DNA of 64,000 bases, taken from assembly GCA_963811705.1 (NCBI GenBank), contig CAWESL010000007.1:186001-250000 (forward strand), in the 5' to 3' direction. A program made the translations under genes and the position numbers. Positions 1 to 8,476 of this stretch are shown piece after piece; position 1 is the stretch's first letter, and the number at the start of each line of letters is the position of its first letter. The notes under the pieces were generated by a model that worked only from the letters and a program-made list of their open reading frames with translations, was not told where the DNA came from and ran no database searches. Source of the DNA: DATJPR01 sp963811705 (GTDB lineage Bacteria; Bacteroidota; Ignavibacteria; UBA10030; UBA6906).

Positions 1-1203
1 GGTCGCCATGTAACTTGTTCTGAGCATCTGCAGGCCGTTCGGAACGCCGGGACTGATGAAGGCATTGACGAACACGCCTGAATCGAACAGTTTTCGCCAG
101 AACACAAACGTCCGCATATCGTCGCCGATGATCACCGGGACGATGGCGGTCTGACCGTCGATAATCCGGAACCCCATGGCCTTGAAACCATCACGCATCT
201 TTTGCGCGTTTGCGATCAGCCGGGCGATTCGTTCCGGTTCTTTTTCGAGGATGTCCAGCGCGGCAAGCGTTGCGGCAACGGAAGCGGGCGTCGGGCTGGC
301 GCTGAAGATCAGGGCAGGGGCGTGATGCTTGAGGTAATTGATGACCGCCCGTTCTCCGACGACAAAACCGCCAAGACTGGCAAAGGTCTTGCTGAACGTT
401 CCCATCGTCATGTCGACTTCGCTTTCGAGACCGAAATGACTTGCCGTCCCTCGACCGCCTTTGCCGATGACGCCCGTGGCATGGGCATCATCGATGAGAA
501 TGCGCGCACCGAATTCGTGTGCCGCTTTCACTAGGTTTGGGAGGTCAACGATTGTCCCTGAGGTGCTGAACACTCCGTCGGAAACGACAAGCTTTCCGAC
601 GTCTTTCGGCAGCTTCGAGAGCGTGCGCCGAAGGTCCTCCATATCGTTGTGCTTAAATCGCACGAATTCAGCAAAGGAACCCTTCGCCATCAAATTCCCC
701 GCGACAATGCACGCGTGATTGTCGCGATCAGAAATCACATACTCTCCTTTTTGAACCAGCGTCGGAATAATGCCCTGCGCAGTCTGATATCCGGTGCTGT
801 AGAGAAGACACGCCTCTTTTCCATAATAGGAGGCGAGTCGTGCTTCAAGCTCATTATGAAGATCCAACGTCCCGGTCAGATATCGAGAACCGGAGCACCC
901 GGTGCCATACTTGTCGATTGCCTTTTTCGCTGCCTCTTTGACACGGGGTTCGGCTGTCAGACCGAGATAATTGTTCGATCCCGCCATAATGACCTTCTTT
1001 CCCTCGATCGTCACGACAGGGCCTTCATTCTCCTGAATCGGGCGAAAGTAGGGATAGTATCCGGCCGCTTTGATCTCGTCAGCTCTTGTAAACGACCAGC
1101 ATTTCTCAAAGAGATCGCTCTTGGTTTTCTTTGTTGCGGGCGGGGTGGGTTGGACTTTGGTCACAGGATCGGCAGAGGAAGGGTGGTGGCCGTTTGTTGT
1201 CAT
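1..1203 (-). CDS. spt: Serine palmitoyltransferase-like alpha-oxoamine synthase (3' end outside window)
   Basis: PLP-dependent enzyme of the alpha-oxoamine synthase family. The best fit is serine palmitoyltransferase, which condenses serine with a long-chain acyl thioester to 3-ketosphinganine, the first step of sphingolipid synthesis. The frame opens at ATG 1203 and stays open to position 1, so about 401 residues are visible and the C-terminus is missing. Visible motifs are GYYPYFRPI followed by GSNNYLGL near the N-terminus, GTGCSGSRYLTGTLDLH, DDAHATG near residues 238-244, and GTFSKTFAS with the predicted Schiff-base lysine near residue 272. The N-terminal PYFRPI segment favours SPT over glycine C-acetyltransferase or 8-amino-7-oxononanoate synthase, but those remain possible. 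It is divergent from an SDR gene 107 bp away, which fits a sphingolipid locus. Confidence 0.75.
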   Translation of the reverse strand, partial: MTTNGHHPSSADPVTKVQPTPPATKKTKSDLFEKCWSFTRADEIKAAGYYPYFRPIQENEGPVVTIEGKKVIMAGSNNYLGLTAEPRVKEAAKKAIDKYGTGCSGSRYLTGTLDLHNELEARLASYYGKEACLLYSTGYQTAQGIIPTLVQKGEYVISDRDNHACIVAGNLMAKGSFAEFVRFKHNDMEDLRRTLSKLPKDVGKLVVSDGVFSTSGTIVDLPNLVKAAHEFGARILIDDAHATGVIGKGGRGTASHFGLESEVDMTMGTFSKTFASLGGFVVGERAVINYLKHHAPALIFSASPTPASVAATLAALDILEKEPERIARLIANAQKMRDGFKAMGFRIIDGQTAIVPVIIGDDMRTFVFWRKLFDSGVFVNAFISPGVPNGLQMLRTSYMAT

Positions 1204-1310
1204 AGGGTTCTTTACTTGAATGGAAAGGCGGAATTGCAATTAAACATTCTAGTTAATATACTTACACAGCCCAATAAAGTCAATCCAATCTTCCTCTCCC
1301 CTCTCTCTCG

Positions 1311-2294
1311 ATGAATAGCCTCGTCACCGGTGCAACTGGATTTATCGGAAGCCATCTCGTCGCACTTCTCCTGTCAAAAGGTCATCACGTCCGATGCCTT
1401 GTCCGAAAGACCAGCAACCTGGTCTGGCTGAAAGACCTCCCCGTGACATTGATTGAAGGCGACGTGTTCGACGACGCCGTTCTCCGGAAAGCAGTGGACG
1501 GAGTCGACTACATTTATCATTCGGCAGGACTCACGAAGGCGAAGACACGCGACGACTATTTCAAGGCCAACGCCGAGGGAACGCGGCGCCTGCTCCGCGC
1601 GGCCGCGTCGTTCAATCCCAACCTCCGGCGATTCCTGCACGTGAGCAGCCAGGCCGCTGCGGGCCCGAGTCCGTCAAGAATTCCGATCACCGAAGAGACT
1701 CCTCCGCATCCCATCACAAATTACGGCCGCAGCAAACTCCAATCGGAAGTCGAATGTCAGGCATTCGACGGAAGACTGCGCTACACCATCTGTCGGCCGC
1801 CGGCGGTGTATGGGCCGAGAGACAAGGATGTCTTCGAATTTTTCCGCACGATGAGCAGGGGACTTCAACCGATGATCGGTGTTCACGATACGTATGTAAG
1901 TTTGATCCACGTGCGTGATCTGATCAGAGGCTTCGTCATGGCGGCCGAGTCCGATGCCGCCATCGGTCAAACGTACTTCATTTCAAGCGCCCAGGTTTAC
2001 ACCTGGAAAGAAATCGGCGATGTTACGCGTGAGGCTCTGGGGAAACGCGCGCTCAGACTCCGCATTCCCGTCCCCGGGGTGTATGCCGTTGCGGCGGTCG
2101 CCGAGCTTCTGGCCAAATTCAGCGCCAAGCCCGCCCTCATTAATATTGAGAAGGCCCGGGATATGGTTCAGGACTACTGGACATGCGACGCGTCAAAAGC
2201 AAAACACGATTTTGAATTTGAGCAGAATGTCTCCCTCCGCGACGGCGTGAACGAAACAGTGCAATGGGCGCGGCAACAGGGATGGCTACAGTGA
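1311..2294 (+). CDS. NAD(P)-dependent epimerase/dehydratase-type SDR, possible ceramide/ketosphinganine reductase
   Basis: A 327-residue extended short-chain dehydrogenase. The Rossmann motif TGATGFIGSH lies at residues 6-15, serines at 112-113, and the catalytic YGRSK at 138-142. The substrate cannot be read from the sequence. The gene is divergent from a serine palmitoyltransferase. In sphingolipid-making bacteria an epimerase-like SDR (CerR in Caulobacter) next to spt reduces the 3-oxo group, so that role is a reasonable inference. Other options are a nucleotide-sugar epimerase or a dihydroflavonol-reductase-like enzyme. There is no clear Shine-Dalgarno sequence before ATG 1311. The 3' end overlaps the convergent proC by 9 bases. 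Confidence 0.7.
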   Translation: MNSLVTGATGFIGSHLVALLLSKGHHVRCLVRKTSNLVWLKDLPVTLIEGDVFDDAVLRKAVDGVDYIYHSAGLTKAKTRDDYFKANAEGTRRLLRAAASFNPNLRRFLHVSSQAAAGPSPSRIPITEETPPHPITNYGRSKLQSEVECQAFDGRLRYTICRPPAVYGPRDKDVFEFFRTMSRGLQPMIGVHDTYVSLIHVRDLIRGFVMAAESDAAIGQTYFISSAQVYTWKEIGDVTREALGKRALRLRIPVPGVYAVAAVAELLAKFSAKPALINIEKARDMVQDYWTCDASKAKHDFEFEQNVSLRDGVNETVQWARQQGWLQ

Positions 2295-3113
2295 GCTTTT
2301 GGGGGCGTACAGGACTGCCGCCTTTTCCGCCGACGTAACAATTCCCTTTATCATCGCAGAGCTAAACCCATGGTGTTCCATCTGGTTGAGTCCGGAGATG
2401 GTGCACCCCTGCGGCGTTGTCACTTTGTCCACTTCCATCTCCGGGTGATTGCCCGCCTGGACGAGCAACGATGCGGCGCCCCGCGCAGTCTGCGCAGCCA
2501 TCAGCAGCGCATCTTCCGCATGGAACCCAATCTCGATCCCCCCCTGGGAAGCGGCGCGGACTGCGCGAAGGAAGAAGGCGATCCCACACGCACAGAGTGC
2601 GGTCGCCGGCACCATCAATGCTTCTTCGATCATCACCACTTTCCCCATTGCTTCAAACAGTTCTTTGACCTTCTCGATCTCCCTGCCGTCGGAAGCATTT
2701 GTCGAGAGACACGTCATGGATTCGCGTATGGCGATCGCCGTGTTGGGCATCGCGCGGACAATCGTCGCATCTTTCCCAAGCCGCGCACGGATTTCGGCCA
2801 TCGATGCGCCGGATACCACGGAAACAATCGTGTGCCGGTCGATTTCGACCGCCTGGCTGATTTCCGCCAGCAATGGATTCAGTTGCTGCGGGGTTACGGC
2901 AAGAACAACAATGTCCGCGGAACGAACGGCCTCAAGGTTGCTGACCGACACGCTGAAACCCTCGGTCTTCAGATCGCCGAGGTGCTCGATGTTCCGCCGG
3001 GTGAGGAGAATATGATTCTTGGGATAGAGACCGGCCGCTGCCACACCGTGGGCGATGGCGCGCCCGATGTTTCCGGCACCAAGGATGGCGAGGCGTGTAT
3101 CGTGTGCACTCAT
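2286..3113 (-). CDS. proC: Pyrroline-5-carboxylate reductase
   Basis: Cytoplasmic NAD(P)H-dependent enzyme making L-proline from 1-pyrroline-5-carboxylate. The 275-residue length is normal for the family. The nucleotide-binding motif LGAGNIGRAI lies at residues 10-19, and the C-terminal dimer domain carries TTPQGCTISGLNQME, close to the family signature. The start ATG 3113 overlaps the last bases of thrC by 4 nt, so it is probably translationally coupled as the last gene of the thrA-thrB-thrC-proC operon. A proline gene at the end of a threonine operon is uncommon. Its 3' end overlaps the convergent SDR gene by 9 bases, leaving no room for a classical terminator between them. Confidence 0.93.
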   Translation of the reverse strand: MSAHDTRLAILGAGNIGRAIAHGVAAAGLYPKNHILLTRRNIEHLGDLKTEGFSVSVSNLEAVRSADIVVLAVTPQQLNPLLAEISQAVEIDRHTIVSVVSGASMAEIRARLGKDATIVRAMPNTAIAIRESMTCLSTNASDGREIEKVKELFEAMGKVVMIEEALMVPATALCACGIAFFLRAVRAASQGGIEIGFHAEDALLMAAQTARGAASLLVQAGNHPEMEVDKVTTPQGCTISGLNQMEHHGFSSAMIKGIVTSAEKAAVLYAPKSSL

Positions 3114-4444
3114 GGCGTTCCCTTTCTCTCCAGAAGGTAGGATTTCAATGCTCCGAAATCTGAGGTCAACTTCACGGACGTTTTCTTTCGATGGAGGACG
3201 GCGGCGAGTCGCTCAGGCATGGGGATTCTCCGCCGAAGAGTCTCGTCGTAGGCGTCAAGGAATTTTGCGGGATGTGCCGTCTCAAGAACGACACCGAAGG
3301 CGTTCGTTCGGTGCTCTCCGCGCCAGCGCTCCAGCGCGGCATAGGCGACGGCACCGTGTGGATCCAGAATGTACCCCTTGCCCTCCGAGACCCGGCGAAT
3401 CGTTTCCCGGGTAACCTCATCCGTCACCGAATAGGAATCAAGGATCGATCGCACGGCATCGACACTCCCGGCAAACATCACGATGATCCGCGCGAGATTG
3501 CTGGGATTGCCGACGTCCATCGCGTTCGAGAGCGTCGGCAGTGCCTCGCGAGCATGGAATGTCCCGCTCTGCACATAGTCCGTGAAGACGTTGTTGGCGT
3601 TTGTCGCAGCAATGAACCGTCCGACAGGAAGTCCCATGCGCCAGGCGAGAATACCGCCGGTGAGATTGCCGAGGTTTCCGCTCGGGACGGAAAAGACGAT
3701 CGAACGTTCCTTCCGGGGCCGGCGCGCAAAGGCTTCGAAGTAATAGAACGACTGCGGAATCAATCGCGCAATGTTGATGGAATTCGCCGATGTGAGGTGG
3801 CAGCGGGCGGAGAGCTCCCTGTCCGCGAACGCCGCTTTCACCAGACGCTGACAATCGTCGAATGTCCCTTCGATCTCCAACGCCGCAACATTTCCGCCGA
3901 TGGTGGTCAGTTGAAGTTCCTGCGTCGCGCTTACCCGCCCGCTGGGGTAGAGCAGGACGACATGAATCCCCTCCGCTCCGAGGAAACCCTGGGCGACAGC
4001 GCTCCCGGTGTCGCCGGAGGTGGCAACAAGAATGGTCGACTCCTGCGCATCCCGTTCGCGGAAATACGACAGTGCCTGGGCCATGAATCTCGCGCCGAAG
4101 TCCTTGAACGCCAGCGTCGGTCCGTGGAACAGTTCGAGGGCTGCCGTATCCGGATCGATGGTGCGAAGAGGGACGGGGAACGAGATCGCCCTCTCGATCA
4201 TCATGGCAAGGTCCTTTTCCGGAATCTCGCCATCGAGCAAGGTCCCGGCAACAGTCAGTCCGATCTCATGAAATGTGCGCTCCGACAGGCTGTCGAGCAC
4301 CGTGGAGTCGAGCACCGGAATCGCAACCGGAAGATAGAGTCCCCCGTCGGGAGCAATGCCGGACGTCACCGCGTGGCGGAACGTAACGACCGGTCCCTTC
4401 CCTGTCGTACTAATGAGTTGCATGCTCTTGTCTTTGGGACTCAC
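3110..4444 (-). CDS. thrC: Threonine synthase
   Basis: PLP enzyme converting O-phospho-L-homoserine to L-threonine, the last step of the pathway. It has 444 residues. The cofactor lysine is K114 within FHGPTLAFKDFG, and the glycine-rich phosphate-binding stretch ATSGDTGSAVAQG is present. The N-terminal segment TSGIAPDGGLYLP is typical of the family. ATG 4444 overlaps the thrB stop by 4 nt. A second in-frame ATG seven codons later (MQLISTTG) could also be used. The operon order thrA-thrB-thrC gives the whole branch from aspartate, apart from aspartate-semialdehyde dehydrogenase, which is not in the window. Expression is probably governed by the attenuator upstream of thrA. Confidence 0.95.
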   Translation of the reverse strand: MSPKDKSMQLISTTGKGPVVTFRHAVTSGIAPDGGLYLPVAIPVLDSTVLDSLSERTFHEIGLTVAGTLLDGEIPEKDLAMMIERAISFPVPLRTIDPDTAALELFHGPTLAFKDFGARFMAQALSYFRERDAQESTILVATSGDTGSAVAQGFLGAEGIHVVLLYPSGRVSATQELQLTTIGGNVAALEIEGTFDDCQRLVKAAFADRELSARCHLTSANSINIARLIPQSFYYFEAFARRPRKERSIVFSVPSGNLGNLTGGILAWRMGLPVGRFIAATNANNVFTDYVQSGTFHAREALPTLSNAMDVGNPSNLARIIVMFAGSVDAVRSILDSYSVTDEVTRETIRRVSEGKGYILDPHGAVAYAALERWRGEHRTNAFGVVLETAHPAKFLDAYDETLRRRIPMPERLAAVLHRKKTSVKLTSDFGALKSYLLERKGTP

Positions 4445-5391
4445 TTTGATGATGACAACACTTTCGCGCCCGAACCGTTGATCGTCGACACAAAGACGGA
4501 GAACGAAATTTTCTGCTCCAACATCGCCCCGCTCATCGCATCTTTCGCGTCCATCGCGCTTTGCCTTGAATCACACAGGGCAAACACCGCAGGCCCCGAC
4601 CCGGAGATATTGCAGCCAAGTGCTCCCGATTCGAGCGCCGCCTGTTTGATGTTGGCATAGCCCGGTATTGAATGCTTCCGTGCGGGTTCCGCGATTCTAT
4701 CATGAAGCGATCGGCTGATCAGTCTGGCGTCTCCCGTCATCAGTCCCGCGATCAACCCGGCAGCGTTCCCCGTTTGCGCGATCACGTCGGAGAGAGGAAC
4801 ATGCGTCGGAAGAAGTTTCCGGGATTCGCTCGTCCGGATTTCCACTTCCGGCACGATGACGGCGCACCAGAGGGAAAGGGGTGAAACGACGGGCACGATA
4901 TCGATCGGATCATAGCCGCGGACAAGGACAAACCCGCCCCAGAGGCATGGGGCAAGATTGTCGACGTGGAGCGCGCCGCTCGCGATCTTCTCCCCTTCGA
5001 TGGAACATTCCAGGAGGTCGTGCCTGGTCAATTCGCTTCCCAGCAGGGCGTCGGCGGCAACGGCGGCGGCAACGGCACTTGCCGCACTCGAGCCGATGCC
5101 GCTCCCGACGGGGAGACCTTTCCGGATATCGATCTCGATCCCTCCCGTGTATCCGTACCGTTTCATCACCTCGCGGACGGGGGGACCGGCGGTGTTTTTC
5201 GACGGATCCGCCGATATCGGACACCGGCTCCCCTCGATGCGGTTGATGTGGACGCCCTTTTCGTTCGAATGCCGCACTGTCACTGTGTCTCCGGCATCTC
5301 CCAAAGCGAACCCCATGATGTCGAAGCCGCATGCGACGTTCGAGACAGACGCCGGAGCAAATGCGGAAATTTCTTTGCGCATGGGCATCAA
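4441..5391 (-). CDS. thrB: Homoserine kinase
   Basis: GHMP-family kinase that phosphorylates L-homoserine with ATP to O-phosphohomoserine. It has 316 residues, the usual length. The ATP-binding motif PVGSGIGSSAAS lies near residues 94-105, and the N-terminus APASVSNVACGFDIMGFAL is characteristic. The C-terminal GHMP motif NISGSGPAVFALCD is also visible. It overlaps thrA upstream and thrC downstream by 4 nt each, so the three are tightly coupled. Two ATGs start the frame (MMPM); either could initiate. Confidence 0.95.
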   Translation of the reverse strand: MMPMRKEISAFAPASVSNVACGFDIMGFALGDAGDTVTVRHSNEKGVHINRIEGSRCPISADPSKNTAGPPVREVMKRYGYTGGIEIDIRKGLPVGSGIGSSAASAVAAAVAADALLGSELTRHDLLECSIEGEKIASGALHVDNLAPCLWGGFVLVRGYDPIDIVPVVSPLSLWCAVIVPEVEIRTSESRKLLPTHVPLSDVIAQTGNAAGLIAGLMTGDARLISRSLHDRIAEPARKHSIPGYANIKQAALESGALGCNISGSGPAVFALCDSRQSAMDAKDAMSGAMLEQKISFSVFVSTINGSGAKVLSSSK

Positions 5392-7844
5392 CCCTGATGG
5401 TGAGCAATTCGGATGATGTCGGCGAACACTCCGGTGGCGGTAACATCCGCGCCGGCGCCGGGCCCACGAATCACGATCGGATGCTCGCGACAGTTCACAG
5501 TCGTGAGGGCAATAATGATTTCGCTTCCGGAAAGAGAGTAGGCAGGGTGGTCCGGGCCGACCTGGAGAAGCGATACTTTTGCCTTCCCGTCGGCAAACGA
5601 CGCAATATAGCGAAGCACCTTGCCCTTCGCCGCGGATTCGAGGCGGAGTTTCTCATAGTGTGCGTCGACGCTTTTCAACTTTTGCATGAAGGACGCCACG
5701 CTCTTTTCCCGCAGGAGCGGCTGCGGGATCAATGGATCGACACGCACATGCTTGAACTCCAGCCGGTGACCCGCTTCTCGCGCAAGGATGAGGAGTTTTC
5801 TCCCCACATCAAGGCCGTTCAGATCATCGCGAGGATCCGGTTCCGTGAACCCGCGCTCTTTCGCTTCGGCGACGATCTCGCTGAACGAGGAGCCGTTCCC
5901 AAAGGAATTAAAGAGGTAGCTCAGGGTTCCGGAAAGCACGCCGTCGATCCGGAGGATCGAATCTCCTCCCGCGACGAGGTCGTTCATGGTATTGATGATC
6001 GGCAGACCCGCGCCGACGTTGGTTTCATAAAGAAACCGGACGCTGTGACTGAGCGCGCTTGCATGGAGTCGATCATAGAGACGCTGCCGGCTCGCATTCG
6101 CCCGTTTGTTCGGCGTCACCACCGAGACGCTCGCCCCCAGGAGTCGTTCATAGAAGGCGACGGGGGCGTCGCTGGCGGTGCAATCGACAAAGACGCTGTT
6201 CGGAAGGTTCAAATCGTCCACCGTCTTCACGAACGCATCGAGATCCATGGGACGTCCTTCTTCGGCGAGCCGATTGCGCCAGTTCACCGACAGCTCGCCG
6301 TGCCCGTCGAACAACATCTTCCTGCTATTCCCGATCGCCTGGACGCGCACGTCGATATGGCGCGTCCGGAGGAGGACCTGGCGCTGCTGCGCAATCTGCT
6401 CGATGAGGCGACTGCCGACAACGCCGAGGCCCACGAGAAAGACGTTCAGTGAAACGGTACCGGAAAGGAAGAACGCTTCATGGAGGGCATTGAGCGCCTT
6501 GGCCTCGTCATCCCGTCCGACGATGGTGGAGATGTTCAATTCCGACGACCCCTGCGCGATCGCAATCACATTGATGCCGTTGTTCCCCAGGGCCTGGAAG
6601 AGTTTGCCGGAGATCCCCGGCGTCTTGCGCATGTTTTCGCCCACCACGGCGACGGCGGAAAGGCCCGACTCGATGACGACCTCCTGCACGTGCCGGTCGC
6701 GCAGTTCGATGCGTAGTTCCTCCTCGACCGCCCGTTTCGCCGTCTCTGCGTCACGCGGCGTGATTGCAAGACAGAGCGAATATTCGGAAGACGCCTGGGT
6801 CACCATAAACACATTGATGTTCTTCTGCGCAAGCGCGTTGAACACTCGGCGTCCGATGCCCGCGGTCCCCATCAGTCCGCTCCCCTGGATCTTGAGGAGG
6901 ACGATGTCGTCGATCGAGGAAATCCCTTTCACAAGGAACTTCCCCTTCGGACTCCGACGGGTAATCAGCGTGCCGGGAAATTCCGGATTGAAGGTGTTCT
7001 TGATCCGGATCGGGATGCTCATGTCGAGCGCCGGCTGCATTGTGGGCGGATGGATCACTTTCGCGCCGAAGTGCGACATTTCCATCGCTTCATCATACGT
7101 CATCTGGTCGATGGGAAATGCTTTCTCGACCTTTTTCGGATCGGCGGTGTTGACGCCGTCAACATCCGTCCAGATTTCGATTTCCTTTGCGCCGAGAGCG
7201 GCGCCGTAGAGTGACGCCGTAAAATCCGACCCTCCCCGGCCGAGAGTGGTGGTGTCGTTGTCCGTCGTGGACGCAATGAAGCCGCAGGCGATCTGAAGCG
7301 AGGGATGTTTCTTGAAGTACGAGCGGATGTTCATGTACGAAAGGTCGTACTTCACGCGAGCCATGCCGAATGAATCGTCGGTTTTGATCAGCGCCCGGCT
7401 GTCGAGAAATTCGCTCGGGATGTTCCGGGCCTTGACGGCCTCCGCGATGATGGTATTGGAGAGCAGCTCACCGAAGCTCATGACATAGTCAAGGATGCGG
7501 ACCGTGGCCTCCTTGGTGAAGAAGATCCCGTGAAGGACATCCGTGAGCTCGCTGAGGAGTGTTTCAACGCGGGCCTGCGCCGGCTTGCGCTGGCGGGCGG
7601 GGACCAGCTCGGCAAGTGCCGCGATGTGCCGGTGTTTGAGCGAGCGGAGCCCTCCCAGGTACGACTTGTCCCCCTCTGAAGCAACACTGCTCAAATCGAC
7701 AAGCTGGTCGGTGACACCCTGGAAGGCAGAGAAGACCGCAACAATGCGCCGGTCCCTTGTGCGGGCGTGCTGGATAATGCCGATCGCGTGCTTGATGCGG
7801 GCCGGTGTGCCGACGGATGATCCACCGAATTTCATGACGAGCAT
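5388..7844 (-). CDS. thrA: Bifunctional aspartate kinase/homoserine dehydrogenase
   Basis: Fused enzyme of 818 residues that phosphorylates aspartate and reduces aspartate semialdehyde to homoserine. The aspartokinase domain occupies roughly residues 1-290 (KFGGSSVG at 4-11, GRGGSDFTAS). Two ACT regulatory domains follow (about 310-460), then the homoserine dehydrogenase domain (about 465-818) with TPNKRANAS, GVLSGTLSYLFN and DPRDDLNGLD. ACT domains in this family bind threonine for feedback inhibition. ATG 7844 has a GAGGA purine stretch a few bases upstream. A 157-nt leader containing a terminator/antiterminator and a Thr-rich leader peptide precedes the gene, so attenuation is the likely control. 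Confidence 0.95.
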   Translation of the reverse strand: MLVMKFGGSSVGTPARIKHAIGIIQHARTRDRRIVAVFSAFQGVTDQLVDLSSVASEGDKSYLGGLRSLKHRHIAALAELVPARQRKPAQARVETLLSELTDVLHGIFFTKEATVRILDYVMSFGELLSNTIIAEAVKARNIPSEFLDSRALIKTDDSFGMARVKYDLSYMNIRSYFKKHPSLQIACGFIASTTDNDTTTLGRGGSDFTASLYGAALGAKEIEIWTDVDGVNTADPKKVEKAFPIDQMTYDEAMEMSHFGAKVIHPPTMQPALDMSIPIRIKNTFNPEFPGTLITRRSPKGKFLVKGISSIDDIVLLKIQGSGLMGTAGIGRRVFNALAQKNINVFMVTQASSEYSLCLAITPRDAETAKRAVEEELRIELRDRHVQEVVIESGLSAVAVVGENMRKTPGISGKLFQALGNNGINVIAIAQGSSELNISTIVGRDDEAKALNALHEAFFLSGTVSLNVFLVGLGVVGSRLIEQIAQQRQVLLRTRHIDVRVQAIGNSRKMLFDGHGELSVNWRNRLAEEGRPMDLDAFVKTVDDLNLPNSVFVDCTASDAPVAFYERLLGASVSVVTPNKRANASRQRLYDRLHASALSHSVRFLYETNVGAGLPIINTMNDLVAGGDSILRIDGVLSGTLSYLFNSFGNGSSFSEIVAEAKERGFTEPDPRDDLNGLDVGRKLLILAREAGHRLEFKHVRVDPLIPQPLLREKSVASFMQKLKSVDAHYEKLRLESAAKGKVLRYIASFADGKAKVSLLQVGPDHPAYSLSGSEIIIALTTVNCREHPIVIRGPGAGADVTATGVFADIIRIAHHQG

Positions 7845-7869
7845 AGTGTCCTCGAGACCCTAAGAGTGG

Positions 7870-7911
7870 GCAGTAGGCAGTAGGCAGTAGGCAGTAAGCA
7901 GTAAGCAGTAG
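7870..7911. repeat. Six tandem copies of a 7-bp unit (GCAGTAG/GCAGTAA)
   Basis: Six head-to-tail heptamers, four GCAGTAG and two GCAGTAA, lie in the untranslated leader between the thr attenuator and thrA. The stretch has no coding role. Copy number of such arrays often varies between strains by replication slippage. It would be transcribed in the thrA messenger after read-through. Confidence 0.85.
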
Positions 7912-7970
7912 AAGGAAAGCGGGTTAAGCCAGTCCACGTTTCCCCCCTGTTACTGTCGGGCGTACAAATG

Positions 7971-8002
7971 AAAAAACCGCCTTCACTTGTGATGAAGTCG
8001 GT
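7971..8002 (-). terminator. thr operon attenuator terminator
   Basis: On the minus strand ACCGACTTCA and TGAAGGCGGT form a ten-position stem with one A-G mismatch around the loop TCACAAG, followed directly by six T residues. This has the structure of an intrinsic terminator. It lies 34 nt after the stop codon of the leader peptide and 126 nt before thrA. Confidence 0.85.
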
Positions 8003-8040
8003 TCTTGTGTGGGTACAGTCCAAGACAAGCCAACCTCATC
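7991..8040 (-). promoter_or_regulatory. thr antiterminator (segments 2 and 3)
   Basis: Segment GATGAGGTTGG (8040-8030), which overlaps the leader-peptide stop codon, can pair along 11 positions (nine Watson-Crick, two G-U) with CCGACTTCATC (8001-7991), the left arm of the terminator. The two structures are therefore mutually exclusive. A ribosome stalled at the Thr codons leaves the segment free and allows read-through. A ribosome at the stop codon covers it, so the terminator forms. Confidence 0.8.
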
Positions 8041-8116
8041 CATCCCTGGCCGGGGTAGTGGGGGTGGTCGTCGTAGGATGCATTGACCGGGTATGGTATG
8101 CAGAGGCTGTACTCAT
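8036..8116 (-). CDS. thrL: Threonine-rich leader peptide of the thr operon
   Basis: A 26-codon reading frame, ATG 8116 to TGA 8036, too short for usual gene calling. Eight of 26 residues are threonine, and the centre reads TTTTPTT, with ACG, ACC and ACT codons clustered at 8074-8054. This is the composition expected of an attenuator leader peptide that measures charged tRNA-Thr. The predicted transcription start from the promoter at 8151-8123 falls almost on the ATG, so the leader may be leaderless. An internal ATG at codon 12 would still retain all six clustered Thr codons. The coupling of peptide, antiterminator and terminator is described under neighbouring features. Confidence 0.8.
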   Translation of the reverse strand: MSTASAYHTRSMHPTTTTPTTPARDG

Positions 8117-8122
8117 GTAATC

Positions 8123-8151
8123 ACGATAGCACATTTTGGGGACTTTGTCAA
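8123..8151 (-). promoter_or_regulatory. Predicted sigma-70-type promoter of the thr operon
   Basis: A perfect -35 hexamer TTGACA (8151-8146) is followed after 17 bp by TATCGT (8128-8123) as the -10. Initiation would fall near 8116. The location directly ahead of the leader peptide supports the assignment. Confidence 0.65.
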
Positions 8152-8476
8152 CGGGAGGGTTCAGGGCAAAACCCGGGCGCGAAGAGCCGGAATCGATGAG
8201 CAGGAACAGGTCCATTCATACGGTGGGGCCGATTTTCATTACGAATTCCGATCTCATCGAGAACATAGTCTCTGCATTGTGGTATATTCCGATGTTCAGT
8301 TCAAAAATGATCCCGCAAATCCGAGAGAGATGCGTCGTTTCAGGACGAGACGGTGATTCGCGGTCGCACCATTCGATCGGACCGGCTATGCGCATGATCA
8401 TGGAGAGCATGGGATCGAGCCTGCTCAACTTGCACACCGCTGACGGAAAGTTCACAAATGACAATCAGGAGGGAGT
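8152..8476. other. Intergenic region between thr promoter and saccharopine-dehydrogenase-like gene
   Basis: This is a gap between divergent transcription units. Open frames exist, but none has a recognisable protein or a ribosome site, so I call no gene. It should contain the promoter of the gene starting at 8477, but no convincing -35/-10 pair was identified. The last 10 bases carry the strong Shine-Dalgarno AGGAGGG at 8467-8473. Confidence 0.6.

Noticed and set aside
3191..4660. Long open frame (489 codons) on the + strand across thrC
   Set aside because: It lies fully antisense to a clear thrC/thrB region, its translation has no domain resemblance, and such frames arise from GC-rich codon bias.
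7832..8023. Alternative 63-codon frame over the thr leader
   Set aside because: It overlaps the thrA start and the heptamer repeat, repeats TAYCLLP-type runs from the array, and has no ribosome site.
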